Assembly: GCF_003605405.2 (NCBI RefSeq)
Contig: NZ_QYTW02000009.1
Location: 52,488-116,487, forward strand
Length of the DNA: 64,000 nt
Source of the DNA: Siminovitchia terrae
GTDB taxonomy: Bacteria; Bacillota; Bacilli; Bacillales; Bacillaceae_C
Reading direction: 5' to 3'
Position numbers and translations under genes: made by a program. This document shows, piece after piece, positions 9,257 through 17,454 of the stretch; position 1 is the first letter of the stretch, and each line of letters starts with the position of its first letter. Below the pieces are notes generated by a model. It searched no databases and had not been told where the DNA came from. It was given only the letters and a program-made list of their open reading frames with translations.

Positions 9257-9869
9257 GGGGGTTCATCCCTCCCTGTTGATTTGGAATTTGAGAAATGAAA
9301 CCATGTACAGCTTTATTAATATCCGCCAGCAATGTCTTATATACTTTACTGTACAACTCTTCTTCATTCACATCATGGGTATGCTGCGTGCTGAAGAAAC
9401 CCAAATAATGATCGGCTCTACCAGGGATTTGCTTGCGGATATCCTCTTTGATCATGTTGATATACGGCTCTTCAAGATTCCTGCCAACCTGAGTTTCTGT
9501 ATCTTTTATCAAGGTATCCAATTCATTATCAATATAATGATTCAGCTTTTCAAGTATCTCATCATAGAGGTTGGGGTGGCGTACAAAAGCCTGGGTTTGC
9601 GTCGAGCCTGGCGGTGCTGAAAAATCCTCAACGGAATTCAGGTCAGCAGGGTTCATTCCAATATTTAAGGTCCCTTCAAGTGTTTCCACTTTTAGCTGGT
9701 CAAACTTATATTCCAGCCTTTCAACAGTTACAGTCGGCTTTTCTTTCAATTGTTTCAGTTCATTTGACAGGGATTGGATTGAATTCCTTAAAGAGGTAAT
9801 TTCCTTCTGCTGCCTTTCTATGAAAAAATACAATTGCTGCATTGTGTAATTCGCCTGCATTTTGTACAT
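9246..9869 (-). CDS. gerPC: GerPC spore germination protein
   Basis: GerPC is the largest GerP protein (here 207 residues from the chosen start; about 205 in B. subtilis). It has an N-terminal coiled-coil region (YFFIERQQKEITSLRNSIQ, SLSNELKQLKEKP) and a C-terminal domain around YDEILEKLNHYIDNELDTLI. The ATG at 9869 follows GAAAGGG at 5 bases. The frame extends upstream to 9908 without a better site, and that extension runs into a family A repeat. A 385-base insertion of repeats separates it from gerPB, unusual for this compact operon. Confidence 0.92.
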   Translation of the reverse strand: MYKMQANYTMQQLYFFIERQQKEITSLRNSIQSLSNELKQLKEKPTVTVERLEYKFDQLKVETLEGTLNIGMNPADLNSVEDFSAPPGSTQTQAFVRHPNLYDEILEKLNHYIDNELDTLIKDTETQVGRNLEEPYINMIKEDIRKQIPGRADHYLGFFSTQHTHDVNEEELYSKVYKTLLADINKAVHGFISQIPNQQGGMNPHGT

Positions 9870-9900
9870 CCACACCCTTTCAATGTTTAAAAAGGTATAT

Positions 9901-10092
9901 AACTTCATTCAGCATAAATCTCCTACTTCTGTAAGTGGTGAGATGAATGCATATTGTTATTCCATTCAGTGGGGGTTCAAACCCCGGCTGAATAAAGTCA
10001 AAGCCTCCGGCGGATGCCACAGATTTTCAGAGGAAATTTATCGAGCGGAGCTCGATAAAATCTGGGCGCAAATACGCAAAGGCGCATTTGAT
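9901..10092 (+). mobile_element. family A structured element, copy 1
   Basis: This 192-base element starts AACTTCATTCAGC and ends GGCGCATTTGAT. It contains CTCCTACTTC/GTAAGTGGTGAG, ATTCAG-GGGGGTTCAAACCCC-CTGAAT, CAGATTTT...AAAATCTG enclosing TTTATCGAGC/GCTCGATAAA, and a terminal GCGCAAATACGC/GGCGCATTTG hairpin. Five more copies lie at 21322, 29195, 51185, 58602 and 63716, all on the + strand. It separates gerPB from gerPC. Confidence 0.85.
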
Positions 10093-10129
10093 AAAATAAC
10101 TAAATTATTCTATAACAGTCGATGCGCTA

Positions 10130-10240
10130 TGTCTGGCTCCAGCCTCCTTTCGATAAGTAATCATCGGCTTCGATGTATAGAAAGTCACGTTCTAAGCCTG
10201 GCGGTGCCACAGGATGTGGCGATGTTAGTTCATTTATCAC
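10130..10240 (+). repeat. family B repeat, short copy 4
   Basis: It starts TGTCTGGCTCCAGCC and carries a perfect hairpin GCCACAGGATGTGGC at 10206-10220. No clear right end is visible before gerPB, so it may be truncated. Confidence 0.6.
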
Positions 10241-10254
10241 CCCTAATCAGTCGT

Positions 10255-10461
10255 CTATAATGGAATTAGACTGACTTCCTGCTGTGCCAGTTCAGCTTCG
10301 CCTGTTACGGCTGGAGCAGGAGCTGTATAACCACCCGTATTATATAGATGAGAAGAGGGTGTGATGACTCCAGAAGTACCGATTTGAAGTACCGAGGAGT
10401 TGGTGATTCCGCCGATTTTAATCATTTGTATGTGAATGGTCTGCTGTACATTTACAATCAT
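10255..10461 (-). CDS. gerPB: GerPB spore germination protein
   Basis: A 68-residue protein with the GerPB pattern: MIVNVQQTIHIQMIKIGGITNSSVLQIGTSG, then a polar C-terminus. It lies 22 bases downstream of gerPA in the same operon, with an AGGAGGAAGCC ribosome site. It belongs to the GerP coat-permeability set transcribed late in the mother cell. Family A and B repeats follow its stop codon and separate it from gerPC. Confidence 0.92.
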   Translation of the reverse strand: MIVNVQQTIHIQMIKIGGITNSSVLQIGTSGVITPSSHLYNTGGYTAPAPAVTGEAELAQQEVSLIPL

Positions 10462-10483
10462 GGCTTCCTCCTGTGTCCTTCAT

Positions 10484-10705
10484 TTATAGATTGAGTAAAA
10501 TACCCTGATCCAGGCCATCGGCATCATAACTATTAGTGGCAGAATTCTGGTTGCGAACCCTAATCTCTTCGCCTGTATTGAATGACCCTGCACCCGAGAA
10601 CGTTTTGGCATAGGAAATCGGATGGATTTGAAATACATCCCCAATATTGAAAGCTGCCCCTGTATTTATATTGATAATCTGAACGGCACCAACAAATCCA
10701 GGCAA
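10484..10705 (-). CDS. gerPA: GerPA spore germination protein
   Basis: First gene of gerPABCDEF. The 73-residue product starts MPGFVGAVQIININTGAAFNIGDVF and is a paralogue of GerPF. The start is a TTG at 10703-10705; GGAAGG lies upstream and the nearby ATG is out of frame. A SigK-type promoter is visible at 10750-10776 on the minus strand, matching the mother-cell timing known for gerP. Confidence 0.92.
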   Translation of the reverse strand: MPGFVGAVQIININTGAAFNIGDVFQIHPISYAKTFSGAGSFNTGEEIRVRNQNSATNSYDADGLDQGILLNL

Positions 10706-10749
10706 TACCGTTCACATCCTTCCATATTGCCGTATTTATCTATGTATTG

Positions 10750-10776
10750 TATTTTATGAAAAAGAATCGAATTGGT
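10750..10776 (-). promoter_or_regulatory. SigK-type promoter of the gerP operon
   Basis: On the minus strand the -10 reads CATAAAATA (10758-10750), an exact match to the SigK consensus CATANNNTA. An AC dinucleotide lies 16 bases upstream (10776-10775), the spacing expected for SigK. It lies 45 bases before gerPA. Confidence 0.7.
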
Positions 10777-10937
10777 GATATTGCTTCCGTTTTGCCCTTT
10801 TTCAAAAAATTCATTGCAGCAAGTAATATTAATTGTAGTTTTTTAGACAAACTTATACGATGGTGGTATAAAGAAATAAGGAAGAGTTATGAAGCGGGTC
10901 TTGTAAGGGAGCTTGCAATGGCCTGAAAGGAGCAACA

Positions 10938-12137
10938 ATGAATAAACATTTGGAATCTGTAAGTACAATGGAGAGGATTCAGACTCTCGATGTTCTCAGG
11001 GGATTCTCACTGCTGGGGATTCTGTTGGTGAATATGATTAGTTTTCATTCGCCGTATGGTTACTACAATCCATATGAATGGTGGAAGTACGGGGATCTGA
11101 CTGTGTATACGTGGTTAGATATCCTTGTACAAGGAAGTTTTTATCCAATCTTTGCGATGATGTTTGGCTATGGATTGGTAATCATGCAAAGGCGTTCCGC
11201 AATCAGGGGAACCTCTTTTTTGAAGATTAGTATGAGAAGACTTTCCATATTGCTCATTTTTGGAATCATACATGCTTTTTTTATTTGGTCTGGAGATATT
11301 TTGATTACATACGCATTAATGGGAATGGTACTACTCTTGTTTTTGAGGCTGCCTGGTCCATGGCTCATGGGATTAGGCTGGGGGTTATACTTGCTGCCGC
11401 AGTTATTCTTTTCGGGCATGCTTGTCTTAGCCTCATTGTTTGATTCTGCTTCCCTTGCGGATTATATTGATATTGCGGGCCTACAGCAGTCGGAAATTAT
11501 CTATTCAACTGGAAGCTTCATGGAGATCACAAACCAGAGGATTTTGGATTGGAAAGCAAACAATTTATCAGGCGGTCTTATCATTTATTTTTTTATAATA
11601 TTGCCAATGATGATGATTGGTGCAGGGGCCGGGAAAATGCAATGGCTCGAAAAAGCAGCCAGTCAGTGGAAGAAATGGCTGGTCATTTTACTTATTGCTC
11701 TTCCTATTGGCATTGCTGTAAAAACGTTACCTTTTTTAATGGGACTAACCATCAGCTTTCAATACATACAAGATGCAATTGGCGGACCTATTCTTGGCAT
11801 GGCCTATATAGCCGCTATCGTTTTAATTATGAGAAGTGCCAAAGTGGCAAAGCTGCTGCATCCACTCAGTTCGATAGGGCGGATGTCTATTACAATCTAT
11901 ATTATGCAGTCCGTCATTGGAACATTGATTTTTTATCATTACGGATTGGGGCTTTACGGAAAAATTTCGTTGGCGACTGGGACGTGGCTCGCTTTTGCTA
12001 TCTATATTATTCAAGTAGTATTCGCCGAAATCTGGCTGTCCAAATTTAAACAGGGGCCCATTGAGAAATTTTGGCGGTTTTTAACATATGGAAAAAAACA
12101 AAAAAGAGGTGCAGGTAATGAAGTTAATGAGCTTTAA
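10938..12137 (+). CDS. DUF418 (YeiB-like) multi-pass membrane protein
   Basis: A 399-residue polytopic membrane protein opening with ERIQTLDVLRGFSLLGILLVNM, the hallmark DVxRGxALxGI(L/F)xVN motif of the DUF418/YeiB group, followed by many hydrophobic helices and a C-terminal KFKQGPIEKFWRFLTYG motif typical of DUF418. The function is not established; the family is loosely related to membrane acyltransferases. ATG at 10938 has AAAGGAGCAACA upstream. Its end overlaps the next gene by 20 bases, implying co-translation. Confidence 0.85.
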   Translation: MNKHLESVSTMERIQTLDVLRGFSLLGILLVNMISFHSPYGYYNPYEWWKYGDLTVYTWLDILVQGSFYPIFAMMFGYGLVIMQRRSAIRGTSFLKISMRRLSILLIFGIIHAFFIWSGDILITYALMGMVLLLFLRLPGPWLMGLGWGLYLLPQLFFSGMLVLASLFDSASLADYIDIAGLQQSEIIYSTGSFMEITNQRILDWKANNLSGGLIIYFFIILPMMMIGAGAGKMQWLEKAASQWKKWLVILLIALPIGIAVKTLPFLMGLTISFQYIQDAIGGPILGMAYIAAIVLIMRSAKVAKLLHPLSSIGRMSITIYIMQSVIGTLIFYHYGLGLYGKISLATGTWLAFAIYIIQVVFAEIWLSKFKQGPIEKFWRFLTYGKKQKRGAGNEVNEL

Positions 12138-13014
12138 ATTAGAAGATGCAGAAAAATACGGAGTTGTTGACAACACCGGACAAAAAGTTTGGGATGTTCT
12201 TGCATTAGCCAAAGCAGCAGACAAAGAAATTCCCGCTACCATTCTTGCAGGGATTGAAAGCGACAATCAATTTTACAAGAATGTAAGAGAGCTTGTTGAG
12301 TGGGGGGAGCAAAACGGAAAAGACGAATATTTACATTCGTTAGAGAATATCACATGGATGGCTCCTATTCCAAGACCAAGCAAAAATATCATGTGCGTTG
12401 GAAAAAACTATCGTGATCATGCGATTGAAATGGGGAGCGAGGCGGATATTCCAGAACATATTATCGTCTTTACCAAAGCACCTACAACCGTCACTGGGCA
12501 TGAAGCACCTGTGGAAGCTCATGCGGACATAACAAACGAACTTGACTACGAAGGTGAACTGGCTTTAATCATCGGAAAGAAAGGAAGAGATATACCTGAA
12601 CAAGAAGCGCTCGACTACGTTTTCGGGTATACCATTATTAACGATGTAACAGCACGTGATCTTCAAAAAAATCATAAGCAATTTTTTATCGGTAAGAGCC
12701 TTGATACTTCCTGTCCAATGGGGCCTTGGATTGTTCACCATTCAGAAATTGATAACCCGAATGCACTCGCGATCCAGACAAAAGTAAATGGAGAAGTCCG
12801 GCAGGATTCCAATACAAAGCATTTCATCTTCCCAACAGAAGTAATTATTTCAACTTTGTCACAAGGAATGACACTTGAACCAGGAGATATAATTGCTACT
12901 GGGACCCCTGCGGGAGTTGGGAAAGGCTTCAAGCCTCCACGTTTGCTAAAAAGCGGAGATCAAATCGAGATTACGATTGAAGGCATTGGCAAATTGCACA
13001 ATACTGTGAACTAG
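12118..13014 (+). CDS. fumarylacetoacetate hydrolase-family protein (YisK region)
   Basis: A 298-residue FAH-fold enzyme. The core shows VGKNYRDHAIEMG, the metal-binding stretch NELDYEGELALIIGK with the family acidic residues, FIGKSLDTSCPMGPW and DIIATGTPAGVG. FAH enzymes cleave or decarboxylate 2-oxo acid-type substrates using Mg or Mn; the substrate cannot be read here. It occupies the position of B. subtilis yisK upstream of yisL. The ATG at 12118 follows GAGGTGCAGG and lies inside the end of the DUF418 gene. Confidence 0.88.
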   Translation: MKLMSFKLEDAEKYGVVDNTGQKVWDVLALAKAADKEIPATILAGIESDNQFYKNVRELVEWGEQNGKDEYLHSLENITWMAPIPRPSKNIMCVGKNYRDHAIEMGSEADIPEHIIVFTKAPTTVTGHEAPVEAHADITNELDYEGELALIIGKKGRDIPEQEALDYVFGYTIINDVTARDLQKNHKQFFIGKSLDTSCPMGPWIVHHSEIDNPNALAIQTKVNGEVRQDSNTKHFIFPTEVIISTLSQGMTLEPGDIIATGTPAGVGKGFKPPRLLKSGDQIEITIEGIGKLHNTVN

Positions 13015-13104
13015 TATGTTTCTGATTTGTCGGATTCCCCTTATATGATAAGATTGGAAGGGAATCTATCGAAACAGCAAACACGTTTTTAGGAGGAAAT
13101 GAAT

Positions 13105-13476
13105 ATGTTTGAATCAACTCATGCTCACATTACAACATGGGTAGTTGCTCTCATTTTATTTGTCATTGTTTTGGTGCTGCAAAAGGGCGGCAATCAAAAG
13201 GGTGCGAAAATTACTCATATGATATTGAGAGTCTTTTATTTGCTGATTATCGCAACTGGAGCACTTCTTTTCTTTAAACACCAAGCTTATAATCCTGCAC
13301 TCTACGGAATAAAATTCTTGGGTGGTATTATCGTTATCGCCATGCTGGAAATGATCCTCGTCAGAACGGCGAAAGCAAAGAATACAGCCATTCTTTGGAT
13401 CGTATTTGTCGTGGCATTGGCTATCACTATTTACCTGGGAATGAAGTTGCCGATCGGGTGGAATATGTTTGCATAA
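13105..13476 (+). CDS. yisL: YisL, UPF0344 small membrane protein
   Basis: A 123-residue protein with four hydrophobic helices and the opening THAHITTWVVALILFVI, matching UPF0344/YisL, whose function is unknown. The ATG at 13105 is 8 bases after AGGAGG; the ATG at 13099 is too close to it. It follows the FAH gene as in B. subtilis and ends before a terminator. Confidence 0.9.
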   Translation: MFESTHAHITTWVVALILFVIVLVLQKGGNQKGAKITHMILRVFYLLIIATGALLFFKHQAYNPALYGIKFLGGIIVIAMLEMILVRTAKAKNTAILWIVFVVALAITIYLGMKLPIGWNMFA

Positions 13477-13487
13477 GAAATTTGAAA

Positions 13488-13517
13488 GAACCGTTGATTT
13501 TCGACGGTTTTTTTCTT
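13488..13517 (+). terminator. intrinsic terminator after yisL
   Basis: ACCGT and ACGGT arms with extra T-G pairs around a TTTTC loop, then TTTTTTTCTTTTT. Confidence 0.75.
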
Positions 13518-13707
13518 TTTCAGCATCATTGAGTAATCTGAAGCAACTTTCCATATTTTCCTTGACATATGGCAGTTTTTTTATCCAGAACTGAATCACA
13601 TATATCCATATCATTCTAATTATTTGAAGGATTTACTGGCGATGTTTGAACTATTCTGAGGTATGACTTTATTTCAATGGATCTGATTGAAAAAACGCTT
13701 TAGAACA

Positions 13708-13737
13708 GGCTTTTTTCAAACGCGCTTAAAAAAAGCC
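13708..13737. repeat. inverted repeat in the yisL-GH13 gap
   Basis: GGCTTTTTT and AAAAAAAGCC flank a 12-base core. The surrounding 13518-13820 gap shows nothing else recognisable apart from the ribosome site GGGAGG before the next gene. Confidence 0.4.
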
Positions 13738-13820
13738 CAGCACTTCGAATACATAAAATTGACGGGGAGCAGGTGAAAGGCTAATCTTAAAGGCGTAGAA
13801 GTAATAGGGAGGTAACGGAT

Positions 13821-15353
13821 TTGAGCAAAAAGAGTCTGGTTTTCCTGCTTATTCCGTTTCTTCTTTTTTCCGCTGCCTTTTCAGCAAGTGCCGACAAAAA
13901 AGAAGAACGATTGTGGGAAGATGAAATTGTGTATTCACTTATGGTGGACCGATTTAACAATGGAGACAATAGTAATGATGAAGGCGTCGATTATTCCGAC
14001 CCGGTCAATAAATTCCAAGGCGGTGATTTCCAAGGAATCATCCAGAAGTTGGATTATTTGAAAGACATGGGATTTACGACGATCATGCTATCACCTGTTT
14101 TTAAAAATGAGAAAAATGGATTTCATGGAGAATGGGTGGAGGACTTTTATGAGACAGACCCTCATTTTGGAACGATTGATGAACTAAAAGAGCTTGTCGA
14201 TGAAGCTCACAAGAAAGATATGAAGGTTATGTTTGAGTTTGTGACAACTCATGTGGGACAGAACCATCCGTGGACAAAAGATCCAGCAAAGAAGGACTGG
14301 TTCAAAAAAGAGGCTATGGTATCGGATAATAGTTGGCTTAATGGATTGCCGCAGCTTAACCTAAATGCCCAGGAAGTCCAAGAATATCTCATCGACGCAG
14401 CCAAATGGTGGATCGAAGAAACGGGTATTGACGGCTATAGTCTATCGGGAATTGATCAGGCACCCCTTGGGTTTTGGGAAGATTTTTCCGCTGCTGTAAA
14501 AGAGCAAAATAACCGCTTTTATTTGGCCGGGACGGCTAGCGGAGAAGTGAGTGAAGATTTGAAAAAGTACCAGGAAGCCGGTATTGAGGGCGTCATTGAT
14601 TCGGGTTTGACCAAACCTTTAAGAGATTCATATTCCACTATTGATATATCATCAAAATCATTGATGGATGTGTGGGAAAAGAACAATGGGGCTTATCCCG
14701 AACCCCATTCTTTAGGAGCTCTTTTCGATGATCGAAACTCAACCAGGTATACACAAGATATGGTGGAAAATAAACAATATCCAGGTGCCCGTTGGAAGCT
14801 TGCTCTATTCTATCTGTATACACAGCCGGAAGTGCCGATTGTGTTCTACGGTTCTGAAATTGCTGTTAATGGAGATGTCCCGCCGGACAATGTTCCGTTG
14901 ATGAACTTTCGAGCTGAAGAAGAGTTGATGGAATTTATAGGAAGAATTGGGACGATTAGACAAGAACATAAAGCTCTTAGCCGCGGGAATATGGAGCTCT
15001 TATATGAAAAAGACGGTATGATCGTCTTTAAAAGGGAATATGAGGGTGAAACGATTGTAGCCGCGATTAATAATACGACGCAGGATCAGACCGCGTTAAT
15101 CCCAGCCGAGAAAATTGGGAATAATAAAGAACTGCGAGGATTATTTGCCTCTGATCTGGTAAAAAGCGAGAAAGGCGAATATAGAATTGTTGTAGACAGG
15201 GAAATGATGGAAGTGTACAAGCTTGCTGATAAGGTAGGTTTTAACGTTCCGTTCATCATTTCGATTTTTTCCGTGTTTATCGTCTTTGGCCTTTTTATGT
15301 ATTTTGCATGGAAAAGAGGAAAAAAGCGAAATCCATATGAACAAAATGAATGA
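13821..15353 (+). CDS. membrane-anchored GH13 alpha-amylase-like protein with a lost catalytic triad
   Basis: The 510-residue protein has a signal peptide (residues 1-24), a GH13 (beta/alpha)8 domain starting IVYSLMVDRFNNGD, and a C-terminal membrane helix (about 473-497) with a basic tail, so it should sit outside the cell anchored by its C-terminus. The conserved regions are recognisable but the catalytic residues are changed. Region II reads GIDGYSLSG, so the nucleophile Asp is S209 and the preceding Arg is S207. The general-acid Glu position is T238 (YLAGTAS). Region IV DNHD reads DDRN, giving N306 for the third Asp. Ordinary amylase chemistry is therefore unlikely. I recall reports of Bacillus GH13 proteins with aberrant triads. 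A binding or scaffold role is inference. The start is a TTG with GGGAGG upstream. Confidence 0.85.
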   Translation: MSKKSLVFLLIPFLLFSAAFSASADKKEERLWEDEIVYSLMVDRFNNGDNSNDEGVDYSDPVNKFQGGDFQGIIQKLDYLKDMGFTTIMLSPVFKNEKNGFHGEWVEDFYETDPHFGTIDELKELVDEAHKKDMKVMFEFVTTHVGQNHPWTKDPAKKDWFKKEAMVSDNSWLNGLPQLNLNAQEVQEYLIDAAKWWIEETGIDGYSLSGIDQAPLGFWEDFSAAVKEQNNRFYLAGTASGEVSEDLKKYQEAGIEGVIDSGLTKPLRDSYSTIDISSKSLMDVWEKNNGAYPEPHSLGALFDDRNSTRYTQDMVENKQYPGARWKLALFYLYTQPEVPIVFYGSEIAVNGDVPPDNVPLMNFRAEEELMEFIGRIGTIRQEHKALSRGNMELLYEKDGMIVFKREYEGETIVAAINNTTQDQTALIPAEKIGNNKELRGLFASDLVKSEKGEYRIVVDREMMEVYKLADKVGFNVPFIISIFSVFIVFGLFMYFAWKRGKKRNPYEQNE

Positions 15354-15360
15354 AACAGAT

Positions 15361-15392
15361 AGAGCTGCCAAACTTTTGGCAGCTTTTTCTTA
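15361..15392 (+). terminator. intrinsic terminator after the GH13-like gene
   Basis: AGAGCTGCCAAA pairs with TTTGGCAGCT and is followed by TTTTTCTTA. Confidence 0.85.
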
Positions 15393-15422
15393 GGTTATGG
15401 ATAACTTATTGATACAGTGTGC

Positions 15423-15449
15423 TTTGTCCAGCCTCAGCGCCTGTTCTTA
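15423..15449 (+). repeat. minimal family B repeat (both ends joined), copy 5
   Basis: TTTGTCCAGCCTCAGCGCC is joined directly to a TGTTCTTA right end with no internal units. The terminal TTA is the stop codon of the SDR gene on the minus strand. About 25 bases upstream (ATAACTT...TGTGC) also resemble the sequence before copy 1. Confidence 0.6.
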
Positions 15450-16310
15450 ACCGTTTAGCACTTCACCGCCGTTTATATGGATCATTTGGCCCGAAACGTA
15501 GCTGGAGTCATTTGAAGCGAGATAAACATAAGCAGGTGCTAGCTCATAAGGTTGTCCAGGCCTTTTCATTGGCTGAGTTGAACCGAACGTGCTGACATGC
15601 TCTGCTGAAAAAGTCGATGGAATTAGGGGTGTCCAAACCGGTCCTGGCGCTACCCCGTTCACGCGGATTCCTTTTGTTGCCAATGACGCCGAAAGAGAGC
15701 GGGTGAATGATACGATGGCGCCTTTTGTCGCTGAATAATCGATCAATTCCGGGCTGCCCTTATAGGCTGTGATTGAAGCTGTATTGATGATGCTACTTCC
15801 CTGTTTCAGGTGGGGCAGGACGGCTTTTGTCAAGTAGAATATCGAAAACACATTCGTTCTAAAGGTTTTTTGCAATTGCTTATCCGTTATTTCGAGAAGG
15901 CTCTTTTTCGGATGTTGTTCGCCTGCATTGTTAACCAGTATATCTATTTTTCCATATTCGTCGATCACCTGTTTTACAATCTGTTGGCAATGTAGTTCAT
16001 CACCTACATCACCGCGAATGAGAAGGCATTTTCTTCCTTCAGCCTTAACGTACTTTTCTACGTTTTTCGCATCTTCCTCTTCTTCTAAATAACAGATGGC
16101 TACATCTGCACCCTCTTTGGCAAAATAGATGGCAACAGCTTTTCCTATGCCGCTGTCACCTCCGGTAATAATCGCTGTTTTTCCTTCGAGCTTTCCACTC
16201 CCTTTGTACCCAGGATCAACAGATTTGGGAACAGGATCCATTTCTGACTCTACGCCCGGTTGATAATTCTGTACCTGCTTTGGCATCGTTTGCTTTTTAT
16301 TTTCACTCAT
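15447..16310 (-). CDS. NAD(P)-dependent short-chain dehydrogenase/reductase (YhdF/YhxC-like)
   Basis: A classical-type SDR of 287 residues with an N-terminal leader typical of the general-stress SDR subgroup (KQTMPKQVQNYQPGVESEMD). The nucleotide-binding motif is TGGDSGIGKAVA; the structural NNAG motif is present; the catalytic Ser lies in INTASITAY and the YxxxK motif in YSATKGA. Substrate unknown. I chose the ATG at 16310, which follows GGAGGG; the longer frame upstream lacks a ribosome site. Its TAA stop coincides with the end of a minimal family B repeat. Confidence 0.9.
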   Translation of the reverse strand: MSENKKQTMPKQVQNYQPGVESEMDPVPKSVDPGYKGSGKLEGKTAIITGGDSGIGKAVAIYFAKEGADVAICYLEEEEDAKNVEKYVKAEGRKCLLIRGDVGDELHCQQIVKQVIDEYGKIDILVNNAGEQHPKKSLLEITDKQLQKTFRTNVFSIFYLTKAVLPHLKQGSSIINTASITAYKGSPELIDYSATKGAIVSFTRSLSASLATKGIRVNGVAPGPVWTPLIPSTFSAEHVSTFGSTQPMKRPGQPYELAPAYVYLASNDSSYVSGQMIHINGGEVLNG

Positions 16311-16397
16311 ACGCAGCCCTCCTTCATCTATTGCATAAAAAAAGCGAATGGATACATGTATCATTTACCCATTCGTCTATGAAATATTCATTTTGAT

Positions 16398-16889
16398 TTA
16401 TCTGTAGTTTATGAACTGTACATCAATGGGAAGATCCGCAGACCGGATAGCGCTGATAATTTGTTGCAGATCGTCACGATTTTTTCCGGTGACCCTAATT
16501 TGGTCATCCTGAATTTGGCTTTTTACTTTTAACCGGCTGTCTTTAATGATTGTATTAATCTTCTTGGCATTGTCCTTATCGATTCCTTGAACAAGTTTTC
16601 CGCGTTGGCGGACCGTGCCTCCCAAGGCGCTTTCGATTTTTCCATATTGGATATTCTTTACAGGGACTTCACGCTTAATCAATTTACCAAACAAAACATC
16701 TTTTACCTGTGATAGTTTAAATTCATCGTCCGAAATAAGGACAAGCTCATCATTTTCTAAAGCGATATTGCTTTTGCTCCCTTTAAAGTCAAAGCGGTTC
16801 TTGATCTCTTTCATAGCGATATTAATTGCGTTTGACACTTCGGAAAGGTCAACTTTGGATACGATGTCAAATGAATTTTCCTTTGCCAT
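16398..16889 (-). CDS. yitK: YajQ/UPF0234 nucleotide-binding protein (YitK)
   Basis: A 163-residue protein with the full-length YajQ signature: [33 protein letters not shown], and [25 protein letters not shown]. YajQ has a double ferredoxin-like fold and has been reported in other bacteria to bind c-di-GMP or RNA; its role in Bacillus is not defined. ATG at 16889 with GGAGGTAG upstream. Confidence 0.93.
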   Translation of the reverse strand: MAKENSFDIVSKVDLSEVSNAINIAMKEIKNRFDFKGSKSNIALENDELVLISDDEFKLSQVKDVLFGKLIKREVPVKNIQYGKIESALGGTVRQRGKLVQGIDKDNAKKINTIIKDSRLKVKSQIQDDQIRVTGKNRDDLQQIISAIRSADLPIDVQFINYR

Positions 16890-16945
16890 AATCTACCTCC
16901 GGACAGCTTTTCCTTCATTATAGGTGAAAGGGGAGGGAAGAACAA

Positions 16946-17027
16946 TAAGAAAAGCGTAGGGCGAGGTTTAGCGATGTAAAGACTGGAGTTGTGAAGTCTG
17001 CTAGTTGCTGGAGCCTGGAGCTAGCCA
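16946..17027 (-). repeat. family B repeat, short copy 6 (minus orientation)
   Basis: Reads TAAGAAAAGCGTAGGGCG at its right end and GGAGCTAGCCA at its left end. The interior TGAAGTCTGCTAGTTGCTGG matches the GACTAGCAGACTT block of copy 1. It has no CAGGA hairpin. Confidence 0.65.
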
Positions 17028-17059
17028 ATAAGAAGAGAGGAGATACTATAGTAAGACTG

Positions 17060-17170
17060 TACTCCTTTAAGAAAAACTTGAAGGCTATGTTCCTATCGAT
17101 GAAGCTTCAATGGAGCAGCAAATAAAGAAAATCTTCCCCTTATCAGGAGCAAGTATTTTTGGGAATTGAA
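17060..17170 (+). pseudogene. possible gene remnant in the yajQ-degV gap
   Basis: A short stop-free stretch codes for EKLEGYVPIDEASMEQQIKK followed by IFPLSGASIFGN and a stop. A one-base change would join it to an upstream YSFK. It reads like the end of a real protein, but I do not recognise the family and there is no start. The rest of the 365-base gap holds a family B copy and a terminator. Confidence 0.25.
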
Positions 17171-17205
17171 TGAATTAGAATGTAGTGTTTTTCATGTCCC
17201 AATTC

Positions 17206-17249
17206 AAAAACGCAGCTTTATGCCAGTTTTTACAGGCAATAAGCTGCGT
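17206..17249 (-). terminator. intrinsic terminator of the small basic protein gene
   Basis: On the minus strand ACGCAGCTTATTGCC pairs with GGCATAAAGCTGCGT, followed by TTTTTG. Confidence 0.75.
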
Positions 17250-17255
17250 GATTTC

Positions 17256-17390
17256 TTAAAGGTGGTCTGTTTTTTTGGAGTGTAGATGTTTCCCAGCTTT
17301 CCTTTCCTCTTCGCGCCGAATGTTTTTGACTTCCCTGCGAGCTTGGTGATCTCTTGCTTTTTTGTCATTATCTGATGTATTGTAACGCAT
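17256..17390 (-). CDS. small basic protein, 44 residues
   Basis: The frame MRYNTSDNDKKARDHQARRE, continuing VKNIRREEERKAGKHLHSKK, is highly charged and rich in Lys, Arg and Glu. It has an AAGGGAGA ribosome site and a strong terminator just downstream, which makes it likely to be real. I do not recognise the family. It shares the hydrophilic composition of many small sporulation or stress proteins of Bacillus, but no function is assigned. Confidence 0.6.
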   Translation of the reverse strand: MRYNTSDNDKKARDHQARREVKNIRREEERKAGKHLHSKKTDHL

Positions 17391-17454
17391 AAGAGAGTCT
17401 CCCTTTCCTAAGTTTGCAATTAGTATGTCCTGACAGGGATTTTCCTACTCAATG

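Noticed and set aside
9980..10000. GGGGGTTCAAACCCC in family A as a tRNA T-arm
   Set aside because: No acceptor, D-arm or anticodon arm can be built around it. It pairs within a larger ATTCAG...CTGAAT hairpin of the repeat.
9990..10015. AAAGCCTCCGGCGG in family A as part of a c-di-GMP riboswitch
   Set aside because: It resembles one short GEMM-I segment only. The other conserved segments and the fold are absent, and all six copies are repeat elements without associated genes.
9950..10100. Recurring frame starting [20 protein letters not shown] in family A copies as a conserved small protein
   Set aside because: The frame is broken by indels in the copies at 21322 and 29195 and altered at 51185, while the hairpins persist. 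It has no consistent ribosome site. The conservation is of the nucleic acid element.
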